In this document: one piece after another, positions 16,138-24,629 of the stretch
How the letters are laid out: each line of letters starts with the position of its first letter
Position numbering within the stretch: the stretch's first letter is position 1
NCBI GenBank assembly: GCA_050257395.1
Contig: JBLMWU010000013.1
Span: 1-25,196 of the forward strand
Direction of reading: 5' to 3'
Source: JAIRTY01 sp050257395
GTDB lineage: Bacteria; Actinomycetota; Actinomycetes; Streptosporangiales; Streptosporangiaceae
DNA length: 25,196 bases
The notes under the pieces: model-generated
The model's database searches: none
What the model was told of the DNA's origin: nothing
What the model saw: the letters and a program-made list of their open reading frames with translations, nothing else
Program-made: the position numbers and the translations under genes

Positions 16138-17846
16138 CCGCCGAACATCGAGGGGGTGTCCGGGCCGGCGAACGCGGCCGAGTCCTTGCAGATGTTCGCG
16201 CTGCCGTTGATGCCGCCGTAGTTCTTGGACAGGCCGCTCACCGCGGAGCCGCCGGCCTTGCCGGCCTTGCTGAGCAGCCCGGTGAAGTCAGAGCCCAGGA
16301 TCAGCTCGATGGTGCCCGGTGAGACGGTGCTGGACTGCTGCACCTGAGCCTGGCCGACCTGTGACTTGAGCGTGCTGACCGCGGGCAGGTCCGAGGCGGC
16401 GCCGTACTGGATGACGGTGCTGGTGTAGCCGAAGGTGGGGGCGTTGCCCTCGCCGGCGACGCTGAAGCCGCGGCTGGTCAGGCTGGCGGCGGTGCTGCCG
16501 GCCACGCCGGCGGTGCCCGACCCGTCGAGCACGTCCACCTGCACCTGGGAGGGCGGGACGGTGGCAGCGGGCGTGGCTTTCTTCGCCGCGCCGCCGCCGC
16601 CCTTCGCGGAGCCATGGGCGTGCCTGCGGGCCTTGCGCAGGGCCTTGGCGAGGTGGTTGTCGCTGGCGATGGCGCTGAAGAGCTGGCTGGCCTGCGGCTG
16701 CGCCCAGTCCACGCGGGTGTTCGGGTCGGCCGGGTCGGGGACCACCGGCAGCGAGACGAACTGCAGGTTGCCGGAACTCAGGCCGCGCATGCTGCTGGCG
16801 ATGGCGACCATCGTGGTCAGGGTGAGCCCGCTGTCGGTAGTGAGGGAGCGGGCCACGTCGTGGACGACGTTGTAGATCCGGGACGGGTCGCTCAGGACGC
16901 TGGTGTGCTTGATCTTCTGCATGGCTGAGGCCAGGAAGTACTGCTGGCGCTGGATCCGCTGCAGGTCCGAGCCCAGGCCGACGTGCCGTTCGCGGACGAA
17001 GGCGAGCGCCTGCGCGCCCCCGATGCTGTGCACGCCAGAGGTCAGGTGCAGGCCGGAGGCGGGGTCCTTGATGGGGAACGGGAGACAGACCTTGACTCCG
17101 CCGACATCGTTGACGATCGATTTGAAGCCGGCGAAGTTGACCTCGACGAAGTGGTCGATGTGGATGCCGGTGGTCTGTTCCAGGGTCTTCCACAGGCACG
17201 CCGCGCCGCCATCGGAGTAGGTGGCGTTGAGCATCTCGCTCTGGCCCGGCCCCGCCTGCTGGCCCGGGTGCCCGTGCCCGTCCGGCAGGCACGACACGAC
17301 CGGCACCATCGAGTCGCGCGGGAAGCTGACCACGACCGCCTGCTTATGGTCCGGCGAGATGTGCAGCAGCATCGAGGTGTCCGACCGGGACCCGTAGATG
17401 CCCGTCCCGTACCGGCCGTGGGTGCCGGCGCGCGAGTCGGACCCGACCACCAGGATGTTCACGGACCCGTCCAGCTTCGGCGGGCGCTTGCCGAGCATCG
17501 CGGCGGTCACGTTGTCGTGCCGGATGCTGTCCGACACGTTGCGGTACATGACGTACAGGGACAGCGAGCCGATGACCAGCACCCCGGTCATGGCGAGTGC
17601 GGCGATGGTCAGCCATGGGCGGCCGGCCAGCGCGGGCAGCCCCCGGGCGGAACCGCGCGGCCGCCTGCTCCGGGGCCCCCGCCCGCCCGCAGGCCGCTGT
17701 CTCGCGGGCCCCCGCCCGCCTCCGCGGCGGCCGGCGGCGCGGCCGCCTGGCTCGCCCGGGTACCGTAGGCGCTGCGTCGCTCCCGCGGGCTCGCCGCGTT
17801 GCGGCGCGTATCCGCCGCCCCGGTCGAGATCGTGGTAACGGCTCAT
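16134..17846 (-). CDS. LytR-CpsA-Psr (LCP) family ligase with LytR_C domain
   Basis: This 570-residue protein has a basic, Gly/Arg-rich cytoplasmic tail (1-78), one membrane helix (about 79-101) and an extracytoplasmic LCP domain (about 127-400). GSDSR at 135-139 and RSDTSML at 154-160 carry the Asp and Arg residues that bind metal and pyrophosphate. FPRDSMVPV follows at 175, then FVRERHVGLGSDLQRIQRQQ with the conserved Arg pair and Gln. A Lys/Ala linker leads to a LytR_C domain (about 440-540, starting VQVDVLDGSGTAG). LCP enzymes move lipid-linked glycopolymers such as teichoic acid, capsule or arabinogalactan onto peptidoglycan, which suits this locus. The ATG is preceded by GAGGAG. All active-site motifs look intact, unlike the paralogue just upstream. 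Confidence 0.9.
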   Translation of the reverse strand: MSRYHDLDRGGGYAPQRGEPAGATQRLRYPGEPGGRAAGRRGGGRGPARQRPAGGRGPRSRRPRGSARGLPALAGRPWLTIAALAMTGVLVIGSLSLYVMYRNVSDSIRHDNVTAAMLGKRPPKLDGSVNILVVGSDSRAGTHGRYGTGIYGSRSDTSMLLHISPDHKQAVVVSFPRDSMVPVVSCLPDGHGHPGQQAGPGQSEMLNATYSDGGAACLWKTLEQTTGIHIDHFVEVNFAGFKSIVNDVGGVKVCLPFPIKDPASGLHLTSGVHSIGGAQALAFVRERHVGLGSDLQRIQRQQYFLASAMQKIKHTSVLSDPSRIYNVVHDVARSLTTDSGLTLTTMVAIASSMRGLSSGNLQFVSLPVVPDPADPNTRVDWAQPQASQLFSAIASDNHLAKALRKARRHAHGSAKGGGGAAKKATPAATVPPSQVQVDVLDGSGTAGVAGSTAASLTSRGFSVAGEGNAPTFGYTSTVIQYGAASDLPAVSTLKSQVGQAQVQQSSTVSPGTIELILGSDFTGLLSKAGKAGGSAVSGLSKNYGGINGSANICKDSAAFAGPDTPSMFGG

Positions 17847-17953
17847 CGCTCCTCGGCAGGATCGCTGTCGGCTTCGGGGATCTCACCGCGGTCGGAAACC
17901 ACGGGCGGGCACCACGGTCCAGAAGCGTATCGGCCAGCGTGGAATGCCGCGCT

Positions 17954-19482
17954 TTATCCGGAGAAAGCGCTCTGGTCCCGGCAGATGCTGGCGTTGCCGG
18001 TTACGCCGCCATATGAGCGGGCAAGCCCCTGGACGGTGGGGGCTCCGGCGGCTGCGGGAGTGGCCGCGGCGGCGCCGTGAAAACCGGCGCCGATGATCAA
18101 TCTCACAGTCCCTGGTGCCAGCCCGGGGACCTGCTCCAGGCGTGCGCCGGCCACCGCGCGGCCCAGCGTGGCGGCGGCCGGACGGTCCGCCGGGCCCGCG
18201 TACTGGATCACCGAGCGGGAGTGGCGGAAGCTGTGCGCATCCCCGGTCCGGACCACGGTGAAACCGCGTCCGGCCAGGTAGGTGCCTGTGCGGCTGGCCG
18301 CTCCGGCGATCCCGTTGCCGTTCAGGACGGCGACCCGGACCTTGCCGGGGGGCAGCGCCGGGCGGGCCGGGCGGTGCGGGCGGCGTGCGGCGGCCTGGGC
18401 ACCGAGCGGTCGTGCGCCACCGCGCTGAACAGCCGGTCCGCTGCGGGCTGCTGCCAGATAACCTGGACCATCGGATTCGCAGGATATGGCAGTATTGGCA
18501 CTTCTATTAACTGGACTTTGCCAAGTTCCGTTCGCTGCATGCTGCGCGCGAGGTCATACATCGCGGACAGCCCGAAGCCCGAGTCAGTGGTGAGGTAGGG
18601 CGCCGCCGCGTGCGCCACCGAAAGCAGCCGCAGCGGATTGCCGAGCAGCCCGTGCCGCAGCGCGGACTGCATCACCGAAATCATGAAGAATTGCTCACGC
18701 CTGATCCGCTGGACGTCCGGCCACTGCCCGATGTCGCGCGCCCGCACGAACTGCAGGGCCTGGGCCCGGCTGATGCGGTGGCGCCCGGCCGGCAGCCGCA
18801 GGCCGTCGTTGGGGATATCCACTGCATACGGCAGGCAGACCTCCACCCCGCCCAGCGCGCCGACGAACCGCTCGAAGCCGGTGTAGTCGACCTCCGCGAA
18901 GTGGCTGATGCGGATGCCGGTCGACTGCTCAATGGTCTTCCAGGTGCAGCCCGGGCCGCCCTGCGCATATGTCAGGTTCAGCGCTTCCAGGCCGCCCGGC
19001 TGTGCCTGCTGGCCGCCGAAGTGGTCACCGGGCGGGCAGCGGTAAACCGGGACCATTGAGTCGCGCGGGAAACTGAGCACCACCGCGCCTTTGCGGTCAG
19101 CTGCCACATGCACCAGCACGTAGGTGTCGGCGCCCTGATCGACGCCGGGGTGATAGCGGCGGGTCGGGTAGTCCCGGAGGCCGTTGTAGGCACCGATCAC
19201 CAGAATGTTCTCGGCCGCGTTCCAGGCGCGCGGCCGGGTGCCGAGCCCGGTGTTGGTGACCCGCTGGACCCGGCCGGCGGTCCCGAGATACACGCCGTAC
19301 GCGGCGAGTGCCAGGCCGGCCGCGAGCACCGCCGCGACGGTGAGACTCCACCCGGCCAGCAGGCGGCGGCGTGGGAAGCGCCTCCCCCGGCGAAGCCTCC
19401 CACGCGGTCCCCCCGCTGGGGCGCGGCCCGCGCCCCCTGCATCGTCGCAGCTCATGGCTAGCTCGACAGGAGCGTGGGGCAT
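17954..19482 (-). pseudogene. Second LCP family gene, frameshifted between LCP and LytR_C domains
   Basis: The reading frame from 19482 gives a basic tail, a membrane helix (about 41-65) and an LCP-like domain, then stops at 18322. The LytR_C domain continues in another frame to the TAA at 17954: VRVAVLNGNGIAG, then IQYAG near 18200 and ICRDQSAFSG at the end. One extra base in the run of six G at 18347-18352 would join the parts into about 509 residues. The LCP domain is also degenerate. Where the neighbour has GSDSR this has GAYNG, and RSDT is GADT, so the metal and pyrophosphate Asp and Arg are lost. FPRDSMVPV and the later Arg/Gln motif remain. It may be a decaying duplicate, a non-catalytic LCP, a sequencing error in the G run, or a -1 programmed frameshift. 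Confidence 0.75.
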
Positions 19483-19658
19483 CGGCCAGGCCGGTGCCGT
19501 CGCGTTGCCGGTGTGTCCGGTGAAGTCCGGTCGGCGTGCCGCCGCCCGGGTGGCCGGCCAGCCGGGTGGGCGGCTGCGAGGCGGGACCGGGCCGCGGACC
19601 TTCGTTCCGTTATCAATTCATGCGCTTAGGACCGGGCGGCAGCGGCAAGGATGGCAGG

Positions 19659-22379
19659 GTGAGCCGGCGCGGCGCGGATCATTCCAGGGCACCGCGCGAT
19701 GGCGCACGCGCAGACGAGGTCCAGGAGGAAGACCGCCCGCAGGCAGCCGTCGGGGAGGACACCGTCACCGTGGACCAGGACCCGGACCCCGGACGCGGCG
19801 GTGAGCAGGAGTACCCCGCCGCCGGCAGGCCCGCCGCGCGGGACGCCGCCGCCACGGCGGGCGGGGACACCGCCGCGGACGCCGTTCCCGCGGACGCCGT
19901 TCCCGCGGACGCCGTTCCCGGGGACGGCGCACCCGGGGCTGCCGGGCCCGCACCAGGCGAGCCGGACCCGGCCGGGGGAGCGGGCAGCGGGCCGGCCGGT
20001 GAGCCCGGCACCGGTGTGCTGCCGGTCCCGGAGCCAGCCGGTGACGTGCCGCCCGGCGGGGACCTGCCGCCGGCCGGCGTGGCCGGGGTGCTGCTGCAGG
20101 ACCTGCTCCCGGCGGAGCCCACCACGCCCGCGCGCTCCCGCCAGACCCGGCGGGAACGGTGGACCGAACTCGGCGGGCAGACGTTCGGCTGGCTGACCGT
20201 GCTGCCGGTCCTGCTGGTGGCCGCCTGGCTGCTGCCCGGGCTGCCGCTGCTGCTGGCCGGGCGGTTCCTGCCGGTGCCCATGTTCCTGATAGCGGCGCCG
20301 GTGGCGGCGGTGCTGGCCGTCATCGCCGCCCGCTACGTGCCCGGCCGCTGGCCCACGCCGTCCGGCCGCACCGGGCCCACGTCACCGTGGGCCGCCTGGT
20401 CCGGCGTGGGCGGCACCGCGGTGATCGCGGCCGGCTTCGGAGTCTGGCAGTGGCTGCTCGCCTCACCGGAGCTGATCCTGCTCCGCCAGCCCGGCGTGCT
20501 GACCCAGCTCGGCTACTGGATCGCCCAGCACGGCGAGCTGCCGATCCCCACCACCGCGGCCGCGTTCGGCGGCGGCCACCCCGGCCTCACCTTCGCCAGC
20601 TACGGGCTCGCCGCCCACGGCGCCGCGGTGTCGCCGTGGCAGCTGCCGGGACTGCCGATCGTGCTGGCCGCCGGGGCGTGGATGCACGGCCTGGCCGGGA
20701 TGACCGCCGTCAGCCCGGTGCTCGGCGCCTTCACGGTGCTCGCGGTCGGCGGGCTGACCGGGCGGCTGGCCGGGGTGCAGTGGGCGCCGGTTGGCGCGCT
20801 GGCAGCGGCGCTGGCCCTGCCCGAGCTCCTCACCAGCCGCTCCGCCTATGCCGAGCCGCTGGTGGAATTGCTCCTGTTCGGCGGGCTGTGCCTGGTGACC
20901 GACTCGCTCGCGGCCCGGCCCCGGGCGGCGGCCGGCCGGTTCACCGACGTGACGCGCTGGCGGGCGGTGCCGCCCGCGGCCGCGACCATGGCGGCTCTCG
21001 GCGGGCTCGCGCTGGGCCTGGCGTCGCTGCCGCAAGCGGACGCGCTGATGCTGCTGCTGCCCGTGATCCCGTTCGCGGCTGTGCTGGTGGCGGGCCAGCG
21101 GCCCCGGGCGGCCGCGTTCACCGCCGGGATGGTGGCGGGTGTCGGGTACGGGCTGGCGGGCGGGCTGCTGCTGGCCGGGCCGGGCATCCAGGCGCTGGGC
21201 CCGTCCCTGCGGATGATCGGGCTCGCCGTGGTCTGGGCGGCCGCGCTCACCCTGGCCGGGGTGGCGGCCGGATCCCGCGACCGGTTCCGGCGGCTGCTCG
21301 GGCAGCGGCCGCTGCGCTGGCTGCCCGAGGCGGCCGCGGTGCTCGTCGTCGCGGCGGCGATCGCATTCGCGGTCCGGCCGTATGTCCAGGTGGTGCGGGG
21401 CGGGGGTGGCGGAGCCGGGTACGTCGCGTCGCTGCAGCAGCTGGCCGGCCAGCCAGCCGACCCGCGCCGCGTCTACGCCGAGGACAGCTTCTACTGGGTC
21501 ATCTGGTATCTCGGGCTGCCCGCTGCGCTGCTGGCCGTGGCCGGGCTGGCGCTGCTCGCCCGCAGGTGTGCCCGCGCCCTGATCACCTGGCGCGACCCGG
21601 CCGGGGACGTACGCACCCAGACCCTGCCGCTGCTGATCATCGGCTGGGGCGCGCTGGCCGTGCTGTGGCAGCCGGGCACGGTCCCGGACCAGCCGTGGGC
21701 GGGCCGCATCCTGGTGCCTGTCGTGCTGCCGGGCCTGATCGTGTGCGCGGTGTGGGTCGCCGCGTGGCTGGTGGCGCGGGCGCGGCAGCGCGGTGCCGGG
21801 ACGGTCGCGGTGGCGCTGGCAGCGGCGTTCTTCAGCGCTGCGGTGGCGATACCGGGCGCGGTCACCTCGTTCGCCGCTGGCACGCCCGCGTCGGCCAGCA
21901 CGCCGGCGTCGGCTGGCGCAGCCGGGCCGGCTGGCACGCACGGGCCGGGCCTCGCGGTGGCGGGCCTGTCCGTGGACGGCCCGGCCCTGCAGCGGACCGG
22001 GGCGGGGGAGGCCGCCGCACTCAGGCGCCTGTGCGGTCAGATCGGGCAGAACTCGTCGGTGGTGCTGCTCGACCAGACCGCCGCCAGCGAGTTCGCGCCG
22101 GTGCTGCGCGGCATGTGCGCCATCCCGGCCGGGGTGATGGTGGGCGCGTCGCCGGGCCAGGTGCTCGCGGTGGCGCACAGCATCGCGCGGGTCGGCCGGC
22201 GGCCCGTGCTGCTCGCGTCCAGGGCGACGGCCCTGTCTCCCTACCTGTCACCGCCCCGCAAGGTGCTGGATCTCCTCACCCGGCAGGACGCGCACTTCCT
22301 CACCAGGCCACCGGACGGGACCTGGCCGGTCCGCTACGAGCTGTGGATGTCATCCCCGGCCGCGGTCGCCGGGGCATAA
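19659..22379 (+). CDS. Large polytopic membrane protein with disordered N-terminus, possible GT-C glycosyltransferase
   Basis: The protein has about 906 residues. The first 160 or so are rich in Ala, Pro, Gly and Asp and include a fivefold-residue repeat (ADAVP), so they are probably disordered and cytoplasmic. From about residue 175 there are about 14-16 hydrophobic segments up to residue 750, then an extracytoplasmic C-terminal domain of about 140 residues. SRSAYAEPLVELLLFGG is the block I associate with actinomycete GT-C-type membrane proteins. No specific catalytic motif is certain. I chose the GTG at 19659 because AAGGA lies 7 bases upstream. An ATG at 19620 is in frame but lacks a ribosome site. 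It is divergent from the frameshifted LCP gene. A role in exporting or glycosylating an envelope polymer is plausible from context only. Confidence 0.65.
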   Translation: MSRRGADHSRAPRDGARADEVQEEDRPQAAVGEDTVTVDQDPDPGRGGEQEYPAAGRPAARDAAATAGGDTAADAVPADAVPADAVPGDGAPGAAGPAPGEPDPAGGAGSGPAGEPGTGVLPVPEPAGDVPPGGDLPPAGVAGVLLQDLLPAEPTTPARSRQTRRERWTELGGQTFGWLTVLPVLLVAAWLLPGLPLLLAGRFLPVPMFLIAAPVAAVLAVIAARYVPGRWPTPSGRTGPTSPWAAWSGVGGTAVIAAGFGVWQWLLASPELILLRQPGVLTQLGYWIAQHGELPIPTTAAAFGGGHPGLTFASYGLAAHGAAVSPWQLPGLPIVLAAGAWMHGLAGMTAVSPVLGAFTVLAVGGLTGRLAGVQWAPVGALAAALALPELLTSRSAYAEPLVELLLFGGLCLVTDSLAARPRAAAGRFTDVTRWRAVPPAAATMAALGGLALGLASLPQADALMLLLPVIPFAAVLVAGQRPRAAAFTAGMVAGVGYGLAGGLLLAGPGIQALGPSLRMIGLAVVWAAALTLAGVAAGSRDRFRRLLGQRPLRWLPEAAAVLVVAAAIAFAVRPYVQVVRGGGGGAGYVASLQQLAGQPADPRRVYAEDSFYWVIWYLGLPAALLAVAGLALLARRCARALITWRDPAGDVRTQTLPLLIIGWGALAVLWQPGTVPDQPWAGRILVPVVLPGLIVCAVWVAAWLVARARQRGAGTVAVALAAAFFSAAVAIPGAVTSFAAGTPASASTPASAGAAGPAGTHGPGLAVAGLSVDGPALQRTGAGEAAALRRLCGQIGQNSSVVLLDQTAASEFAPVLRGMCAIPAGVMVGASPGQVLAVAHSIARVGRRPVLLASRATALSPYLSPPRKVLDLLTRQDAHFLTRPPDGTWPVRYELWMSSPAAVAGA
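19875..19919 (+). repeat. Three tandem 15-bp repeats coding ADAVP
   Basis: GCGGACGCCGTTCCC is repeated three times exactly, then a diverged fourth unit begins GGGGAC. It encodes ADAVP-type pentapeptides in the disordered N-terminus of the membrane protein. Such an in-frame repeat can change copy number without breaking the gene. Confidence 0.85.
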
Positions 22380-22444
22380 GCCGCCGGGCATAAACGGGTG
22401 CCGGGTGGCGTTGGCACTGATCGGACGGGTACGGGCGGCGCGAT

Positions 22445-22474
22445 TTGCCTCCTGTGCCGCCGGTCCCGTAGAGT
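22445..22474 (+). promoter_or_regulatory. Promoter of the initiator tRNA
   Basis: TTGCCT (22445-22450) and TAGAGT (22469-22474) are 18 bases apart, close to the actinomycete housekeeping sigma consensus. The expected transcription start is about 7 bases before the mature tRNA. Confidence 0.6.
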
Positions 22475-22487
22475 AAAGGGACACCGA

Positions 22488-22564
22488 CGCGGGGTGGAGC
22501 AGTTCGGTAGCTCGCTGGGCTCATAACCCAGAGGTCGCAGGTTCAAATCCTGCCCCCGCTACCA
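22488..22564 (+). tRNA. Initiator tRNA-fMet (anticodon CAT), CCA encoded
   Basis: This 77-base gene folds as a cloverleaf. The acceptor arm CGCGGGG pairs with CCCCGC, leaving the 1-72 position unpaired (C against T), a hallmark of bacterial initiator tRNA. The anticodon arm is CTGGG-CTCATAA-CCCAG, with the three consecutive G-C pairs needed for P-site entry. The T arm contains GGTTCAAATCC, and ACCA is encoded at the 3' end. It closely follows the Escherichia coli and Streptomyces initiator sequences. Confidence 0.97.
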
Positions 22565-22580
22565 AGTAGTTGCAGGTCAG

Positions 22581-22615
22581 AGGCTTGATCGCCAGAGGTG
22601 GCGATCAGGCCTTTT
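22581..22615 (+). terminator. Intrinsic terminator after the tRNA
   Basis: AGGCTTGATCGCC (22581-22593) pairs with GGCGATCAGGCCT (22600-22612), with one G-T pair, around the loop AGAGGT. TTTT follows. It sits 16 bases after the tRNA and would end its transcript. Confidence 0.85.
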
Positions 22616-22976
22616 GATCGTTTGTTGGCGATTCGTTGGCAGGTTGCGGCGGCAGCAAGCCGCACAAGGCGTGAACGCGCGACACTGCTTGGGCTCGAAC
22701 GAACTTTCCGGCACGGCCGGGGCCGACTGGGCGAGCCTGGGGAGGCTGGCGGAAGCAGGGGGGCCACCGGTGGCCCTGCGGCTCCCCTGATCGACTACCT
22801 CGCACTGATCCTGCCCGGCCTCAGATGGAGCCGGACGGGCGGCCCGGCCAGCGTGCCCGACGTGGCAGCCGACCTGCCGCTGACCCCAAGCAGCACCTGC
22901 GTGCCTGCTGCACCTCACCGGGACGGGTGGCGCAATGCCGTCCGGGTGCCTGAGGATCGGTGCTGGAGGCGTGACC
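22616..22976. other. Gap between tRNA terminator and hydratase cassette, no gene seen
   Basis: These 361 bases hold no gene I can support. The hydratase frame is open upstream to 22598, but the translation is low in hydrophobic order, rich in Arg and Trp-type shadow residues, and has no ribosome site. I see no integrase, no riboswitch core and no repeat of the tRNA end. A promoter for the cassette should lie here, but I could not pick one. Confidence 0.5.
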
Positions 22977-22997
22977 ATGAGGAGCGTTGTGGGATGA
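22977..22997 (+). other. Possible six-codon leader ORF overlapping the hydratase alpha start
   Basis: ATG at 22977 follows GGAGG by 7 bases, an excellent ribosome site, and encodes MRSVVG before a TGA that overlaps the ATG of the alpha-like gene as ATGA. The alpha gene's own GAGGAG lies inside this leader. It could couple or regulate translation, or be chance. Confidence 0.35.
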
Positions 22998-23995
22998 GCA
23001 GCCTGCCGGACACCGATCGCCCGCATGCGGTGAACCCAGACCCGCGGTTGCGCGCGGTGGCCGCGGACCTCGAGTACTTCCGCGCCAAGCGGCTTGAACC
23101 GCGCGTACTGCACCTAGTGCGCCGGGGCGTGATCAGCCTGAACGACCTGATCCGGGCGGGCCGTGATACCGCAGGCGATCGAACCAGCCGCGCTGCCGCG
23201 GCCACCGTCGAGCAGCGGCTGCGGGCACTTGAGGACCGCCTGGACGCATTGGTGGCCGGCATCGCAGCGGTCGCGGTAGCTACCCGGTCCGCCGACGTGG
23301 TCATCGAGGACATCCGGCGCGAGCGCGGCGACTATCACCCGTTCCTGAGGATCGCCAAGCGAACCTACAGCGGCTCCGTCGGGGAGCGCATGAGCCAGCT
23401 CGAGCGAGGCCTCGCCGACAGCGAGGAGCTGCTCGACGTGTTCACCCGCGCCCTGCTGGACACCGGAGAGATCACCGCCCGCCAACTCGATCAGCAACGC
23501 CAGGCGCTGCACGGCCAGGGGTATCGCAACGGCGCCCGCCTGGTGGCACGTGCCTGGGTGGATCCGGAGTTCAAGCGGCGCCTGCTGGAGACCGGGCGGG
23601 AAGCCGCACGCGAGCTCGACATTCCCCCGGGCAGGCTCGGCAAGCTTGGCGTCGCGGAGAATACCGAACGCGAGCACAACGTGGTCGTTTGCACGCTGTG
23701 CTCCTGCTACCCGCACGACCTGCTCGGTGACCCGCCCTGGTGGTACCGGACCGACGAGTACAAGCGGCGCATCATCGAAGACCCCCGCGCCATGCTGACG
23801 GACTTGTTCGGCCTCGAGGTCCCGCCTGAGCGGGCGGTCACCGTGCGCGACAGCACCTCGGACGTGCGATGGATGGTCCTGCCGCGCAGACCAGAAGGCA
23901 GCGAGGCCATGACAGAAGACGAGCTCGCCGATCTGGTGACCCCCGAAAGCCTCGTGGGGACCGCAGAGCCGCGCACCCCGCAGGACCCCGCTTGA
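22994..23995 (+). CDS. Nitrile hydratase/thiocyanate hydrolase alpha-like subunit with long N-terminal extension
   Basis: The protein has 333 residues. VVCTLCSCYP at 231-240 is the metal claw of the nitrile hydratase alpha family: C233, C236, S237 and C238 bind the metal, and CTLC rather than CSLC indicates cobalt. GARLVARAWVDPEF at 180-193 and WWYRTDEYKRRIIEDPRAML near 249-268 are also family blocks. The classic alpha subunit is about 200 residues and would start near residue 143. Residues 1-142 are extra, helical and charged, with a likely coiled coil at 70-112. The family hydrates nitriles to amides, or hydrolyses thiocyanate to carbonyl sulfide. GAGGAG lies 9 bases before the ATG. The stop overlaps the start of the beta-like gene. 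The substrate is unknown; no amidase or nitrile pathway gene is in view. Confidence 0.85.
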   Translation: MSSLPDTDRPHAVNPDPRLRAVAADLEYFRAKRLEPRVLHLVRRGVISLNDLIRAGRDTAGDRTSRAAAATVEQRLRALEDRLDALVAGIAAVAVATRSADVVIEDIRRERGDYHPFLRIAKRTYSGSVGERMSQLERGLADSEELLDVFTRALLDTGEITARQLDQQRQALHGQGYRNGARLVARAWVDPEFKRRLLETGREAARELDIPPGRLGKLGVAENTEREHNVVVCTLCSCYPHDLLGDPPWWYRTDEYKRRIIEDPRAMLTDLFGLEVPPERAVTVRDSTSDVRWMVLPRRPEGSEAMTEDELADLVTPESLVGTAEPRTPQDPA

Positions 23996-24285
23996 CCAGC
24001 GACGCCACGCCCGGCCCGCACCGATACTCCGTAGGCCAGCGGGTGCGGGTACGCGATGACCGGCCCGGCGGGAACCCGCGGACACCCCGATACGTGCGGG
24101 GCAAGGCCGGGACGATCATCGCGCTGCACGGCCAGATCCCCAACCCGCTGGACCACCGCGAGCGCTACCCCCCGCTGTGCACCGTACGTTTTCAGCTTCA
24201 GGAACTGACCGGCCGCCCCAGTCGCGACTCGATCACCGCGGACCTGCACGAGGACTGGCTGGAACCAGCACACCCGCTCTCGTGA
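23992..24285 (+). CDS. Nitrile hydratase beta-like subunit reduced to the SH3-like domain
   Basis: The protein has 97 residues. HRYSVGQRVRVRDDRPGG, TPRYVRGKAGTI, CTVRFQLQEL and DLHEDWLEP in order match the C-terminal SH3-like domain of nitrile hydratase beta. The RYVRGK block holds the Arg that contacts the oxidised cysteines of the alpha claw in known structures. A full beta subunit is about 220 residues and has an N-terminal helical domain, which is missing here, as in the small subunits of thiocyanate hydrolase and toyocamycin nitrile hydratase. I chose the TTG at 23992 because it overlaps the alpha stop as TTGA and AGGA lies 6 bases upstream. In-frame codons before it overlap the alpha gene. 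It should form the enzyme with the alpha-like protein. Confidence 0.8.
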   Translation: MTSDATPGPHRYSVGQRVRVRDDRPGGNPRTPRYVRGKAGTIIALHGQIPNPLDHRERYPPLCTVRFQLQELTGRPSRDSITADLHEDWLEPAHPLS

Positions 24286-24360
24286 AAGTCCCCGGCCTGC
24301 CGGCGGCAGCGGACGTGAGCTCCCGCCGACCGGGCCAGCTGGAACCCAGGCATCGCCCTT

Positions 24361-24549
24361 ATGCGGGCGTTAAGCCATGGAAAGTCGCCGGTCACGATTG
24401 ATTCGGCGAGCAGTTTCCCAGGGGGAATCCGGGGGCGCATCATCGTCATTCCCGGGGCTCGCATGGTGAGGATCGCCCATCCGCTGGACGGCCGGGTATG
24501 CCTGCCCGCTGAGCCGGTGGACTTTCACCGGGTGCAGCCCGGCGGCTGA
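24361..24549 (+). CDS. Possible small protein between the hydratase and JAMM genes
   Basis: An ORF of 62 residues, beginning MRALSHGKSPV, with RIIVIPGARMVRIAHPLDGRV in the middle and ending in FHRVQPGG. Third codon positions are about three quarters G or C, consistent with coding but lower than in the cell-wall genes. The ribosome site is poor (AGG 10 bases upstream), and a later ATG at 24463 is possible. I do not recognise it. It lies in a 344-base gap that otherwise holds only the palindrome at 24599. Confidence 0.3.
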   Translation: MRALSHGKSPVTIDSASSFPGGIRGRIIVIPGARMVRIAHPLDGRVCLPAEPVDFHRVQPGG

Positions 24550-24598
24550 CCTCTACTGGCCCTATGCCGAGGCTCTACCCGCAGCGCGCAGGCTCGTG

Positions 24599-24617
24599 TA
24601 CGCCATCAGATGGCGTA
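24599..24617. promoter_or_regulatory. Perfect 19-bp palindrome just before the JAMM gene ribosome site
   Basis: TACGCCATC and GATGGCGTA are perfect reverse complements around one central A. The palindrome ends where the AGGAGG ribosome site of the JAMM gene begins (24617-24622). It looks like an operator for a dimeric repressor, or a site able to mask the ribosome site. Confidence 0.5.
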
Positions 24618-24629
24618 GGAGGAGCCGAA

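Noticed and set aside
22334..22546. Minus-strand ORF starting MNLRPLGYEPSELPNCSTP
   Set aside because: It is the antisense reading of the initiator tRNA gene, a familiar annotation artefact.
22616..22976. Cobalamin or cobalt riboswitch before the cobalt-type hydratase
   Set aside because: I looked for the conserved cobalamin core and did not find it.
22598..22993. Upstream extension of the hydratase alpha frame
   Set aside because: No ribosome site, overlaps the tRNA terminator, and the composition is not protein-like; GAGGAG supports the ATG at 22994.
22565..23113. Integrase remnant next to the tRNA
   Set aside because: Minus-strand translations show no tyrosine recombinase motif and no repeat of the tRNA end is visible.
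24282..24401. 39-codon ORF whose GTG overlaps the beta-like stop as GTGA
   Set aside because: The overlap is attractive, but there is no ribosome site and the sequence is short and unrecognised.
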